A DNA stretch of 64,000 nt from assembly GCA_018296165.2 (NCBI GenBank), contig JACKQL020000001.1, forward strand, positions 1,798,001-1,862,000. The letters run 5' to 3'. Each line of letters begins with the position of its first letter. Position 1 is the first letter of the stretch. The position numbers and the translations under genes were made by a program. Positions 24,311 to 37,893 of this stretch are shown one piece after another. Under the pieces are notes generated by a model that was given only the letters and a program-made list of their open reading frames with translations, ran no database searches and had not been told where the DNA came from. This stretch comes from Termitomyces sp. T153 (lineage: Eukaryota; Basidiomycota; Agaricomycetes; Agaricales; Lyophyllaceae).

Positions 24311-25265
24311 TTACCTGTCGTCCTTCGCAAAGCTTCTATGAGAGCAAATCTATCCTTAATTTTGTCCTTGTTTACACTGTATTTTCAAGTTCGAACTTTC
24401 GTTATCTTAACTACATCGCCTGTACCACCTCACTTCTACAATGTTAATGTAGCAAGTAATTCTCATCGAAATCACTTCCGACCTGTCGTTGGCCCTCCGA
24501 TAAAATATATACAGTACTTATTATTTGACGTATTTGATGGGCCGGTTGTTACATCAAAAGTGAATTTCGGCTATTATACTCTAAGGACCTAACGACTGAA
24601 GTCTGTGTTCTATACTATGTGAAGATACCTTCATGAGAAGATGCTTGTGGTATAATTCCAATCTGTGTAGAATTGGAGGAATGATACCAGGATCACTGAT
24701 GTACAGGATAGAACCAGATTACCGGCGCGGTCCGCGCACGAAAACAGCCCACGGAATATTTGCCAAGAACAATTTGGGCCCCTATTTTGCAACCAATGTG
24801 TATTGACACAGAGAATCAGACCATCAGAGAGATCTTACTCTTTGGATGTCTGGCTATCTACAGGTATTTACACAATCATAAGAACCGCTATGTGGAAAGT
24901 AATATAAAGTGTACAACTGGCGAGTTGGTACAGCATCAAATACTGTATTGAGTTGACATAGTCCGACCTAGCCAACCCTCGCCCTCTGGTCAACTCACGG
25001 CAAGCCAACACACGCCCGGTCGTGGTGGTTATAAGGTGGTATACTGCCCTCGTGTTCATAGGTCAGTGCCGGTTGAAAGGGTGCACGGAGCATTTCACCG
25101 ACTCGGTGTGATGCGGAGAGGTTCAAGATGTGACCACTAAAGCAGTCTTAGACTACGGCCCATTGACGCCGAAAGAAGAACATATCATTAAAGACGGCTA
25201 AATCTCTGAATCACTTCTGATACATGATTTTTGGAGATGGGCGCTCACATTTGTCTTTGGGTATT
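24311..25265. other. Intergenic stretch downstream of CHD1
   Basis: About 950 bp between two genes whose 3' ends face each other. Only short frames without features were found, and no repeat or RNA gene was seen. The CHD1 3' UTR and terminator should lie in the first few hundred bases, but no specific signal can be assigned. Confidence 0.45.
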
Positions 25266-26363
25266 TCATGGGCGAGGTGGTTTGGATGGGCGTTTAGCTT
25301 CTGATGAATTGCGAACCTGTCCGTTCGGCTGGCCGCTGGATAAGGATCTCAGCGGCCAGGGTGGCTGTCTAGAAGAGGATGGCCTTGGGTCCTGACCATT
25401 TGTTAGGCCACTAGATGGTTCCCGACGTGGGCGAGAAAGCTTGGAGGGTGGTTTGTGTCCTTGTCCGATTGGCTGGCCATTAGCTGATTCTCGACGATTT
25501 CGATTTGGTAATCTGGACGAAGATGGCTTGGCTTCTTCGGGAATAGTGAGACGTGAGTGGGCATTAGATGCTGAAATGGAGATTGTAGTTTGGAAACAAA
25601 AGCTGGGAATGTGATATTCACCTTGAAGCATTTTGGCATCAGCCTCCATGTTGAACTTTTGCATCAGAGTAGTATAATGCGTCACATGTGACTTCATTTG
25701 GGAGGCACGAGCTAGATTGCCTTGAGAAATGGCCCACTTTCTTTCCTCTTTGCACCGTCGGCGTTCACTGTCCGCTAACGCTGCGCGAGCTCTGAGAGTT
25801 TTGATTTCGATTTCCAGAGGCGACAATGAAGCACTGGGCCCTATCATGTCTGAGTGCGAGCCCACTGACGTGATGTCAGAGATCCCGTGCACAGTCTCTC
25901 GGAATGCACGATGCCTAGCATCACTTCTATCCCCCTCTACACCGGTATGAAACTGCACCAGGCGGTCTCGTCGCAGTGCATGGTCGTCCGGAGTTAGAGA
26001 TGCTCTCTTTCTTGGCCGCTCAGAATCGATTCCACCCTTGGGCGAGTCAAAGACCTGTGACAGACATTCCGTACAGAGTACGCCCAGCGCGATACCGAGT
26101 AGAGTCGTCACAGTCCTAGTGATGTCGTTGATGAAGTTGAACTCAACGAGGAGTTTGGCAGCGATGGCGAGGCCTACGATGATCGCTAAGACGGTGATTT
26201 TGGAAGCATAGTGTAAGCCAACTCCCTGCCAGACACCGATTAAGACGAAGTCTCTGACAGTGGCTTCTCCTGAGCGTGTAAAGTAGTCCAATGCAATGCG
26301 AGCCCCAAGTCCAACAAAGAGAGCGGGAGCAGGTGAAAGAGCCATGTGCAAGTTCTTATTCAT
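25266..26363 (-). CDS. Multi-pass membrane protein with DUF1771-like helical segment, function unknown
   Basis: The function is not recognised. The 365-residue frame has three or four hydrophobic segments in residues 10-105 (for example ITVLAIIVGLAIAAKLLVEF and VTTLLGIALGVLCTECL). A polar linker is followed by a helical block near residues 190-255: RARAALADSERRRCKEERKW, then ARASQMKSHVTHYTTLMQKF. This block resembles DUF1771, the helical region that normally precedes an Smr nuclease-like domain, but no Smr domain follows. The C-terminus has about three degenerate repeats of 23-25 residues containing SSRLPNRNRRE- and NGQPIGQG-like elements. A 51-nt segment at about 25572-25622 begins GTGAATATC and ends TTTCAG without a stop, so it may be an intron. 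ATG 26363 or 26345 could be the start. Confidence 0.65.
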   Translation of the reverse strand: MNKNLHMALSPAPALFVGLGARIALDYFTRSGEATVRDFVLIGVWQGVGLHYASKITVLAIIVGLAIAAKLLVEFNFINDITRTVTTLLGIALGVLCTECLSQVFDSPKGGIDSERPRKRASLTPDDHALRRDRLVQFHTGVEGDRSDARHRAFRETVHGISDITSVGSHSDMIGPSASLSPLEIEIKTLRARAALADSERRRCKEERKWAISQGNLARASQMKSHVTHYTTLMQKFNMEADAKMLQGEYHIPSFCFQTTISISASNAHSRLTIPEEAKPSSSRLPNRNRRESANGQPIGQGHKPPSKLSRPRREPSSGLTNGQDPRPSSSRQPPWPLRSLSSGQPNGQVRNSSEAKRPSKPPRP

Positions 26364-26585
26364 ACAAACATGTTTTAGGAAAGTTGGGTTGCATGGACAT
26401 ACTTGGTCCGCTACCCACGTTGCGATAGGGACATAAACATGATTAAATAGGACACGTTCCTAAAAAGGACACTGTGATCCCCATCCGATGAGCCAAGACT
26501 TCAGAAAACAATTGGAGAACAAGAGTTGAGATAAAGTTATAGATACAGCCGTAGGACATAGTAATACAAGGTGGTCAAGGATAAA

Positions 26586-28544
26586 TTAGAAAGTCTCCGA
26601 GTCGACATAATTGGCCATAGGATCTTCCGTCATTCGACGGGTCATACGATAAGCCTCTGAGAGAATTGGTGAGTAACAGGAATATAGAACTACAATGAGG
26701 GGCAACACGCACCTAGCTCCTCTTCTGTCACATCATGACTAGACGACTCCAACACACCCTTCCTCTTTTTACTTGTCCTTTCGTCGGAACCTTCTCCCAA
26801 TTTCCTCTTCTTCTCATCAAGTAGTGCCTGTGCCAAACGATCTTTGTCAAGTTTGACATCTCCGTCTCCAACTCTCTTCTTTGAATAATTTTGTTCGCTA
26901 TGCAGGACAGAGCTATCCTCTTGGTTAACCAAAGGTTCACTGGAAGACATCGGCGCAGATTGGCTAGCTGAGGCAGAGGCAAGAAGGTGTTGAGCACTGG
27001 AGGCTTGGGCTGCTGCGATACCAGCCGATCCTGAACAGTAGGATAGATGGACAATAGAATGGCAACATGCATATCCCCACGTCGCCGTCGATGAGTCGTA
27101 CCATGATCCCCAGATAGCCGTGTGATTATTGACGAAGACTAAAGTCACCCTTCAGCTATGAAAACAGGTGATAGAGGAAACAGCAAAACTCACCATCCTC
27201 AGGATACTTCGATCTCGCCTTGGCCCTCTCTCGGCCCTTTATCACTTGACCAGTTCGAGAATACTCCACATAGTTTTCTGTTTGTCCATGCAAGAGCTCT
27301 TTAGGAGCTGATTCCAGGTATTGGGCGCCCCCATATTTCGCCAAGATACTAATTTTTGACTTATCCTTCAGCTCCTCCTTTTTCTCCTTGAACTCTTGAT
27401 GCAAGAGTTCGCCTTGTGTAGGATTGGCGTTCAAATGAACATCGTTGCCTCGTGCAGCCGCTTGCCAGGCAAACAGCTGTAACTGTTGAACTTCTGGTGC
27501 TTCACCAGAGTAACGGAAAAAGTTATCACCAGCGAATCGCGCCTACCCAAGAATGATTCAGCAAACTAAAGGCGAAGAAAAGAACAATAGGAAGCCTACT
27601 TCTTCAGCCGGTATGTTTTTATTGGGCGCATCACGCATAGAACGGGTTTTAGGATCGTAGTACGCGCTGTCCGGGTCCAGATTGATCAGATATTTGGCCG
27701 TATCTTCTCGAATGCGAAGATTTCGGACTGTTATCCGTGTTTTTGCATCGAGCTTTTGCCCCACTGCGTCAGCCGCATCCGCATACTTGTCTTCGTCGGC
27801 ATCCTCCTCGTCGCTGGAACCAAAATCCGCGTCACGTTCCTTCCCCTCACCCTTTCCAGCTTTTGCAACCTTTCGCACAGCAGCTAAATCCGTTGTCGTT
27901 TGGTTATCAATCTCCTCCTCCCTCAACTTCTGCCGAGCTGCGTCAACTGCAGCATACTCTTCATAAATTGCTTTATGTTCTGCAGGATCGTATCCGTTCC
28001 ATCGGTCGCGTTTTGCAGCATAGCCGACAGCAATATCCTGAACAACTTCATCTGCCTGTATGTTGTCGTTCGTGTATTTGGCTCCCTTCTTTCGTGGTCG
28101 TTCGAGGCAATCTACCTTTTTATGAGTCATTGCTCCACAATTCTCGCAAGCACCCTTGCGGTATTTCTTGGCTGCGGGGCCAGCTTTCGCTCCTCTATCG
28201 TACCATTCATTTAGCTTATTTGCGGAGTCTTCATTCTCTTGTCGACGTTGGTGGCTGAGAGAAGGAGCACCCGTGTCTAGATACCATGGAGCCTGGGAGA
28301 TGTATTCTGAAGGAATCTCAGGTATAAAATACGAAGCTCAAAGTAAATACATACGAGGGATATGGGGATTGATAGGTTTACCCTCTTCATCTAGTGCAGC
28401 AGGTGCAGTACCAGCCTTGCGTGCGGCTTCTAGATCTTTTTGACGACGGAATTCCTCTCGCGATAGTTTCCCTATAGCTGTTCAACAGATTGAGCGGGTA
28501 TTTACATTAGAGCCTTCCCCTGACGTACCGGATGCTGAAGCCAT
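26586..28544 (-). CDS. SLU7: Second-step pre-mRNA splicing factor SLU7
   Basis: Acts in the spliceosome at 3' splice-site choice during the second catalytic step. The N-terminus is [20 protein letters not shown] (with an intron after the sixth codon), followed by [20 protein letters not shown]. The CCHC zinc knuckle reads [20 protein letters not shown]. Further family blocks are [58 protein letters not shown] and [36 protein letters not shown] and GYACCHS come next. The C-terminal exon gives [20 protein letters not shown] and stops at 26586; the unspliced frame would stop earlier, near 26690. About five short introns are used. The protein is complete. Confidence 0.94.
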
Positions 28545-29098
28545 TGTATCAGCTCAATGAACGAAACTCTTCTATGACCATAATGGTCATGGATTATGAC
28601 CTCGGGAACAACCGAAAATAATCAAATAATCATAAGCAACCGTAACCTCGTTCTCACTTCGACGGCTCTTGAACAAGACCCCAGTCAGTTAGTCAATCCA
28701 TATAATCCCATGCAAATACGAGTCTCCTGTACATCGAGTTGTAGTCTTCTCCTTTCTGTCGTCGCTCTGACTACCTAGAGGTGCCACTGGCAGTGACACC
28801 GCGTGACCTGTGACCAATATTTCGGCAATAACCTATAAAGGGTGTGACCCCACAAATACAAATTTCGGCAATGTGAGAAAAATTTGCCGGATGAGTTGGA
28901 CGACAAAAATTCTTTTCGTGACGAGCATGACACAATTCGGCTTGATATGGCAAGTGCTCCAAACGGATGCATTGATTATTTGGCAATCATATGACTGATA
29001 AATAACGCGTGTCTAAATCTAGACGAACTCCGACATTGTACAGCCCGGACAGCACGAATCATCTTGAGATCTTAACACAAGGAACATCTATCATTTTA
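28545..29098. other. Intergenic stretch between SLU7 and COG7
   Basis: About 550 bp between the SLU7 start and the COG7 stop. Short imperfect inverted repeats (for example ATGACCATAATGGTCAT at about 28573) are visible near the SLU7 start. No coding sequence or RNA gene was recognised. Confidence 0.45.
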
Positions 29099-31810
29099 TT
29101 ATCTCTCCCATCTACGAAGTCTCGCCACAAGCTTTAACACATAATCATCATCCCCTGCATCAGAGAGCCTCTGCTTTCCTTCTTCATCATCCAAAGCTGT
29201 TAGTTCTCTCCACCTATCAAGTTCTGGGAACTCCACATTAATAGCGCGTACAATGTTGGAAAGGTACTCCACGTCCGACGTAAGCTGTGCTGCACCTGCC
29301 GGAGACAAAAAAGGTATACTGGGTAATATTGTCGTTGTAAAGTGCTCAAGCAAAGAATGACCGAGAGAAGAAAGCCATGTAGAGGACACTGTATCGGCAT
29401 CCAAAGAAGCGGGCTTCGCCCAAGATAGAGAGGAACGTCGCACGTGTGTAGACTGGGAAAAAGCCTCAGATGAGATCTGCTCGGTGAGCCCTTTCAGGGC
29501 CTCGGTATCAACATGGGGCAATGTATGGAGTGAGAATGCAAGAGCGTCGTCATCTGCATAAACTTCAAATAGGCGTGGGAGGTTCAACAGCCCCTCTGCA
29601 ACTCTTTGCACAGTATCGCTAGGTGAAAGGGAGAAGTTGGGCATTTGAAGATCATTTGTTGTCATTGTATGCTTAGTCTTTGGGTCACCTGGAGCATTCC
29701 ATAGTGGGAGTGATGGATATAGCGCAAGATGCTTGTGCAAAGGTGATAGAATGGTGCCTTGAAGAGCAACCTGGCAGGAGTTCGCAAATGTGAACACAGC
29801 TTTCCGTCCTTCAACCAGTAGGGGTTCAGGAGCTGAGACTGGGATTTGGATGTGTCGTGAGGATTGTAGAGTGGAGTCGCGAGACTGTTTGTCTGCTTCG
29901 ACGCTGGTCAGCAGAGAATGCAGGTCCGCAGAATTAAGAGTTGATTGTTCCAATTGTTGACTTTCACCTCTGGATGGTGCAATGAAGGAATTGAATGGAT
30001 CATCACTAGCAAGTCGGAAACGTATCGCAGTCTGTACTAGACTGGATCGCAACTTTCCTTCGAACGCTAACAGACGTTCGTAGACTACCCGAGCAGAGGA
30101 TAGCAGATGCAATAATAACTGGAAATCAGACCAGTCTTGCGGAGAGTAGTCCATGTCCGAAAAGTCGTCGCTCGAGCTTGGATGTTTTGATTGGGAGGCT
30201 GAATTACGCGTCTCGAGACGTATATCGGCAGTCCAAACATCGATAAATGACTGGAAGAAGTTATCCAAGGCGAGTACAAGACCGACGGACCCATATCCAT
30301 GAGTAAAGGCAGTGCAACGCGTCAAGCTCTCCTCCGCAACCGCGGCAACTTCTACAACTTTTTCTCGTAATAAGCGCGGGCGATCAGCATCCGGTATCTT
30401 CTCGTCACCCGAGATTATTTTGTGAAGGGCACTATCCAGAAAACGCCTCTCCAATAACCCGTAGTCAGTTTGGAAATCAAGAAAAGGTTGAAATAGTTCT
30501 TGATTCCATTCCATTCCATCTGCGAAAAGAGCTTTTGAAGGTGCTGATGGTAAGCTGGCGCCAGCCCGCCAAGAGATAGACATGCGTATTGATCGCCGTC
30601 GCTGCGATCGGGGGTTCAGGGGAGTGTCAGGACCAGTTCCATCCAATGCAGAAGAAGATAGTGCGTTATTCAATTTGTCAACCACCTTGTCAACGCTTGC
30701 GGCAAATTCTTCTGTGACCTGTAATGCGGTGATAAGTTGGGGCAATGTTGCTTCTCCATAGTGAGAAGAGAGGGAAGAAAGTCGTTGAGAGAAAGTGGGT
30801 TGGAGGGAAGAGAGGATTGAGGATATAAGTGCTGATAGTGTGAGTGCCGGATCTGGGAAGATCGCTGGTATTGAGACGCGTTCAGAGTTTATGAGTGATA
30901 AAAAGGCTGCGTAAAATCTTGAGAGGAACTCGGTGAAAGGTTCAGAAGGTGTGGCACAGGGAGGCGATTCGCAATCGACTAGTGAAACACCGTTCCATAG
31001 AGAAACAATAGATTCCCGACGCGATGCATTGTAATAGTTGCGGAACTCTGATTCCCTTTGGATATGAGAGAATATGGAAAAGTAATTCCGGCATAAGGCA
31101 ACGTCTTGGGAATTTATAGCTGCGACCAAAGCAGAGCTAAGTGAGGCTTCCAACTGATTCTGGAGATTGACCATCAAAGCACGTCGTGGCTCGTACTCGG
31201 GTGTGTTGTGAAAGACGATCATGCTCCGACTAGCTTCGGACAGCCTCTCTGCAGCTTTCGCGTAGTTGCGCTCGCCCAACAACGAGGTGACTTCGAGCTC
31301 TAGAGAACTCCAGCTCTCAGCCTCCTTCAAGGCATCCCTAGTTGCTTCCATTCTCTCTTTGATCATGTCTAGGTGGCGTAGATGCTCCAGAGCCGCGCTT
31401 GTAGAATCCGGGACGACCTCCTTAGACTTCTGCAAAACCTTTTCCAGCGACACTTGCAAGGTCATTGCACTGTCTTTCATGAAATGGAGATCATACGTGA
31501 GACGTGGAACGCTGCGAGACACATCATCAATGGTGCGCTCAAGTTGAGAAGAGGTGTCTTCGCAGGCTATGTCAAGAGTGGCTAGAAGTTGAGTGATGCG
31601 TTCGTCAAGTTCGGTTAACTCTGTTGAAGCAGGAAAATTCGCCTCGTTGCCCTCCTCCGACGTGTCGAGTGTGTCGTTGATCCATGAGACAACGTCGCTG
31701 TACTGTTCCAGAGAACTTACAGCCTCAGTTGTAGATAATGGCAGAGTCATGAGCAAGTTTAAAGTTTCAATAGATATATTTGTGCAACTGACGTTCTGAT
31801 TTGATGTCAT
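29099..31810 (-). CDS. COG7: Conserved oligomeric Golgi complex subunit 7
   Basis: A subunit of lobe B of the COG tethering complex, which holds intra-Golgi retrograde vesicles at their target membrane. It is a long intronless reading frame of about 903 residues from ATG 31810; an ATG 13 codons upstream is possible but gives an unlike-family extension. N-terminal features match COG7: YSDVVSWINDTLD, then predicted helical and coiled-coil stretches such as LHFMKDSAMTLQVSLEKVL and LRHLDMIKERMEATRDALKE with AESWSSLELEV. Further on, FSHIQRESEFRNYYNASRRE and SIVSLW match the family's mid region. The C-terminus ends VLKLVARLRRWER. The lack of introns contrasts with almost every neighbour. Confidence 0.83.
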   Translation of the reverse strand: MTSNQNVSCTNISIETLNLLMTLPLSTTEAVSSLEQYSDVVSWINDTLDTSEEGNEANFPASTELTELDERITQLLATLDIACEDTSSQLERTIDDVSRSVPRLTYDLHFMKDSAMTLQVSLEKVLQKSKEVVPDSTSAALEHLRHLDMIKERMEATRDALKEAESWSSLELEVTSLLGERNYAKAAERLSEASRSMIVFHNTPEYEPRRALMVNLQNQLEASLSSALVAAINSQDVALCRNYFSIFSHIQRESEFRNYYNASRRESIVSLWNGVSLVDCESPPCATPSEPFTEFLSRFYAAFLSLINSERVSIPAIFPDPALTLSALISSILSSLQPTFSQRLSSLSSHYGEATLPQLITALQVTEEFAASVDKVVDKLNNALSSSALDGTGPDTPLNPRSQRRRSIRMSISWRAGASLPSAPSKALFADGMEWNQELFQPFLDFQTDYGLLERRFLDSALHKIISGDEKIPDADRPRLLREKVVEVAAVAEESLTRCTAFTHGYGSVGLVLALDNFFQSFIDVWTADIRLETRNSASQSKHPSSSDDFSDMDYSPQDWSDFQLLLHLLSSARVVYERLLAFEGKLRSSLVQTAIRFRLASDDPFNSFIAPSRGESQQLEQSTLNSADLHSLLTSVEADKQSRDSTLQSSRHIQIPVSAPEPLLVEGRKAVFTFANSCQVALQGTILSPLHKHLALYPSLPLWNAPGDPKTKHTMTTNDLQMPNFSLSPSDTVQRVAEGLLNLPRLFEVYADDDALAFSLHTLPHVDTEALKGLTEQISSEAFSQSTHVRRSSLSWAKPASLDADTVSSTWLSSLGHSLLEHFTTTILPSIPFLSPAGAAQLTSDVEYLSNIVRAINVEFPELDRWRELTALDDEEGKQRLSDAGDDDYVLKLVARLRRWER

Positions 31811-31907
31811 GACTTTCGGCCATCGCCAGTAGATGTAAGTACAATTCAAGTCAGGGTGGGTACGTATTACTATGAAAGCACGTTACATGAAGATTGTACA
31901 AGACAAG

Positions 31908-33241
31908 TCACCATCCCAATACATATTTCGGGAGTTGTCTAACTGTAACATTGTGATCAGGTGCATCTCCCATGTGCCTCCAGCAAGACGCGCACAACAG
32001 ACACGGACTCTCACCCAACCTGATATCTCCAATGATCGAGAGAGCCGCGGGTACTTTAGCACATGCTCTACAAAGATCGAGTAAAGCCGGCGTGATTTGT
32101 AGAGTCAGTGGGTAACCTGATGATAGGTCAGAGGTATGTTGAAGCCTTGAAATTCCTGTATTAAAGGGTGTTTGAACCACGCAAAACAAAAGCGAATACC
32201 TGATTTGGTCGACAACTAGGAAGTGTTCACAGTTACCTTTGTGAAGGAGCCAGTATGGTTGATTGACCTGGAGTTTGAGAGAAGAGAGAGGAGTTTCAAA
32301 GATAGTTGTTGAAGCCTTGGTGAGAACAGGTTTGTCCTTAGAGATAGATCCAAGGTGATTCAAAAGTTTCCTTACGGACTTCAGTTGGTACCGGTAGGTA
32401 TGAAGGTGAGAACATCATACTGAGCATAGTCTTCCTCGCAGTGGCCATCACCGTAGATAATGTTCCCAATGCAAACGACACAACCTTTGCTTTGTCTGGG
32501 TTCTTGTGCATTACCAAGTTGCCCATCATGAGCTATAATCTCGTTGGATATGCACGGTATGATTCGAAAAAGGTCCCCAAGTGTTTGTGAAGAAAGGAGA
32601 GCATGTTGAGAAGAGCGATTGATATATCCAGGAGTCCAGGTGGATCTGATATGAACTGTTATAGTGACTATTGCGTTCTTATCTTCTGAAAGTTGGGCAG
32701 ATGGCTCAGGCGCAATTTTCTGTGGAAATATAAGACATGAATTCTAGATATAGATAACATCATGCGCACCACTTGAGTAAGGACATTTTGATCAGAAATT
32801 TTGGAGTGGCGAATAAACGTGGACGAATCTGATGAGAGCCTTGTAGATATGAGAAAACTATTTCCTGTGTTCACAGATTACATACTTCCAACAGCTTAGC
32901 TTCACGGCACCAAGATGATTTTGGAGTGCCACAACATCAGGTGGAAGATCTAGAGAATCTTGAGGCGGGACCTTGCGCTTGTTTCTGGCAGCTTTTGTAG
33001 TGGAATTGAGGGCAATGAGAAGTTGGTCATGGTTAGTGGAAAGATAGGCCGAAAGACGGGGGTTGTTCCATGTGTTGGACAAATCGTCACGAATGTCAGA
33101 TATATCGCACTCATCTGCTACTGTCAAGAGTTCTTCAGTGTTATCTTCGTCAATAGAAGCAGCGGTCGCAGCTTGGATAAAGGCAGGAATGTCAATTGGC
33201 TCAGAAGGAGGACCAAAAAGCGACTCGATGGTTGCGTTCAT
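31908..33241 (-). CDS. snRNA-activating protein complex subunit 3-like protein (SNAP50)
   Basis: SNAPc subunit 3 binds the proximal sequence element of snRNA gene promoters. The predicted protein begins MNATIESLFGPPSEPIDIPA and is broken by several introns. The family-specific C-terminal zinc region is clear: YWLLHKGNCEHFLVVDQIR parallels the LHEGNCEH motif of animal SNAPC3. It is followed by a Cys pair in LLDLCRACAKVPAALS, and by GDIRLGESPCLLCASCW with its closing cysteines. An upstream block, CVVCIGNIIYGDGHCEEDYA, matches the conserved region where the protein contacts DNA. The end is KYVLGW at 31908, 98 bp from the COG7 start. Exon borders in the middle (32360-32860) are approximate. Confidence 0.78.
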
Positions 33242-33415
33242 GAAGCTTATGTAAGAAACGCGTCTCAGTATTCCTACCTTGTCTTGGATTTCTACATACT
33301 ATCGACATGCAACTGCATTGCAAGATAATAGTATACTGCTATACAAGAACCTTGAACAAAGATAATATACACAAAACAGATAAGTTACAGATGGGTGTTC
33401 TAGCGATTAACGTGA

Positions 33416-35172
33416 TCACTTCTTCGTCTTCTTCGTCTTCGTACTTGATTCAGCCTTATCATCCCCCTGTATAAAATTCCATGTTCAGCTCAATCTAGCT
33501 CTTGGACAATGAGGGATTGAAATCTACCTTCCGCTTTGTACCTTTCCCTTTAGCATCTGCCTTTCCCTTCGTGTCTTTCTTGGGATCTGTCTTCTCCTTC
33601 GGCTTCACCGAGAAAAAGCCATCGAGCCGTCCTTGCTGTTTACTGTTAAGGAACTTTTGCAGCTTTTCCGCGCCCTTGCGCACACGCTCCTCGCTATATA
33701 CAAAGCACATCAATACAATCATGATGAATGGGAATTATCTTACCTAAATCCTTTTTCAGTGACTAGGAACTGCACCAGCCCTTCAATGTCAGGGTTCTTC
33801 CACTCAAGCTGTACTCTGAGTGTTGAAGTCGCATTCCGAAGAAGAACAAAATGAAAATAACACACCTCAACTTGATCCGCAGACAATACATCAGGCTTCA
33901 GAAATAGCTCCTTTGCCTGCTCCCAAGGCCAATCCTCAGGTATCCTCACACCACCCTTGCCCTTTCCTTTACCCTTTCCCTTAGCCGACTTTCTCTTGGG
34001 CTTCGGCTTGGGCGCTTCTTCCTCCCCTTCCGAGTCATCAGGCTGCTCGACATCTGATGTAGGCGCGGGTTCTGCCTCTGATTCATCCTCAGACTTAGCG
34101 ACAGCTGCTTTCTCTGCCTCCCTGTGTTTTTTTGAGCAAATGAGTGAAAAAGGAAGGGATACAAAACGTACTTTTCACGAAGGTGCGCAACAACACCTTT
34201 AAGGTCCTTATACTCTCTAATAAGCTTGAGTGCGGTCTTAGGACCGATGCCTTTGATGGGCTCGAGGTAATCACACCCAAGGAGGATACATAGGTCAATA
34301 AACTGGTCATCGTTGTCATTGAATGGGGTCATGAGGGTTATAGAAAGTGTGAACCTGGCTCATGTCCATTGCGAGACCGTCGAGTGCAGCTTGAAGGTTG
34401 ATCTCACTTATGGGCTGCTTCTTGGCCTCGGAAAAAGTAAGATGACGGAAGAGAATCGGCGCAGAAAAAGTCAGAGTGTCCATATCTTCTGAACCTGCAG
34501 CATAGACCTAGAAACGCGTTAGATAATTTAGCAGACGTGATGAAACACATACCTTGCCTCCCCGAGCGAGTTCTGCACACTGGGCCTCAGCTTCCGACGG
34601 AGCCTACGTAGAATATCAGATGTAGAACACATGAAAGAGACAATAGACATACCACGATAACAGGAATGCCCATCAGCTTGAGCAGTTTTCGACACTCTTC
34701 GTTGTGTTCTTTCGTCACTTTAACAGTTCGACGCGAAAACCTGTCGATGTCCTCAGCCGTGCCAGTCTCCTTAGCCTCTTCTCCCTCTTCCTTAGCCTCT
34801 TCGCGCCTTTCAAACCGTTTAGACAACTAAACGACGCGTTAATTTGATATTTTCATTGAATTTAGAGACAGAAACACGCACCACTCCCTTCTTCATCTCA
34901 GGAGGCTTTCCGTCAAACACGTACGCTGGCTTGATGCCATTCTCAACAATACGAATAGTCCGATAGAAGAAGCCCATGAGGTGACTCGTAGTCTCGCCGG
35001 CGTCGTTGGTGAGCAACTCGCCATCCTTTTGTCGAACAGCAATCAAGAACTGGTATATTGACATGGAGGCGTCGATGGCGACTTTTCGACCAAAGAGAGT
35101 CTTGATATCGTGTTCTCTGATTGCTGCTGGCGCTAACTCAGAAATGAGCCCGGTAAGACCTTTTATACCCAT
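33416..35172 (-). CDS. FEN1: Flap endonuclease 1 (RAD27/FEN1)
   Basis: Structure-specific 5' flap nuclease for Okazaki-fragment maturation and long-patch base-excision repair. The N-domain begins [18 protein letters not shown]; catalytic residues are seen in [41 protein letters not shown] and [11 protein letters not shown]. The H3TH block is [21 protein letters not shown]. The PIP box for PCNA is QGRLDGFF near the C-terminus, followed by a lysine-rich tail. About eight introns break the gene. Compared with the usual FEN1 there is an extra insert of roughly 55 residues between the H3TH helices and the [15 protein letters not shown] block, acidic first and then [15 protein letters not shown]. 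The start at 35172 (MGIKGL) is conserved across the family, so an in-frame ATG six codons upstream is rejected. Confidence 0.95.
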
Positions 35173-35283
35173 GGTGAAAGTCGCGTCCAAGCTGCGTGAG
35201 ACGTCACGAGTTGGTGACTTCCCGAAAAGGCACTTCTCTTCGTTTTAGGTTTGAACTAGTCGCGATGTCTCAGATGGCTGGCC

Positions 35284-35290
35284 TATATAA
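35284..35290 (+). promoter_or_regulatory. TATA box of the secreted GGX-repeat gene
   Basis: TATATAA lies 43 bp upstream of the ATG at 35327, within the 154-bp divergent interval shared with FEN1. A consensus TATA box this close to a start suggests a regulated, possibly strongly expressed gene. Its use is inferred from position. Confidence 0.5.
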
Positions 35291-35326
35291 CTCGCATACC
35301 AAAATCAATTCCCCGCCCTACACACA

Positions 35327-37761
<2,435 letters not shown>

Positions 37762-37893
37762 CCAATCCGAATACCCATGAATTTTATTCTACATACCTTA
37801 GAGTTACATTAAAAAGATTGATGTCCTAGATTTACATAGGAGAAGATCCACAGCAAATTGCAAACCGCGTATAAACTTGGTACAGTAGAATGT

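Noticed and set aside
28573..28590. Short inverted repeat near the SLU7 start considered as an operator
   Set aside because: Imperfect and short enough to occur by chance; there is no second copy in the window to support it.
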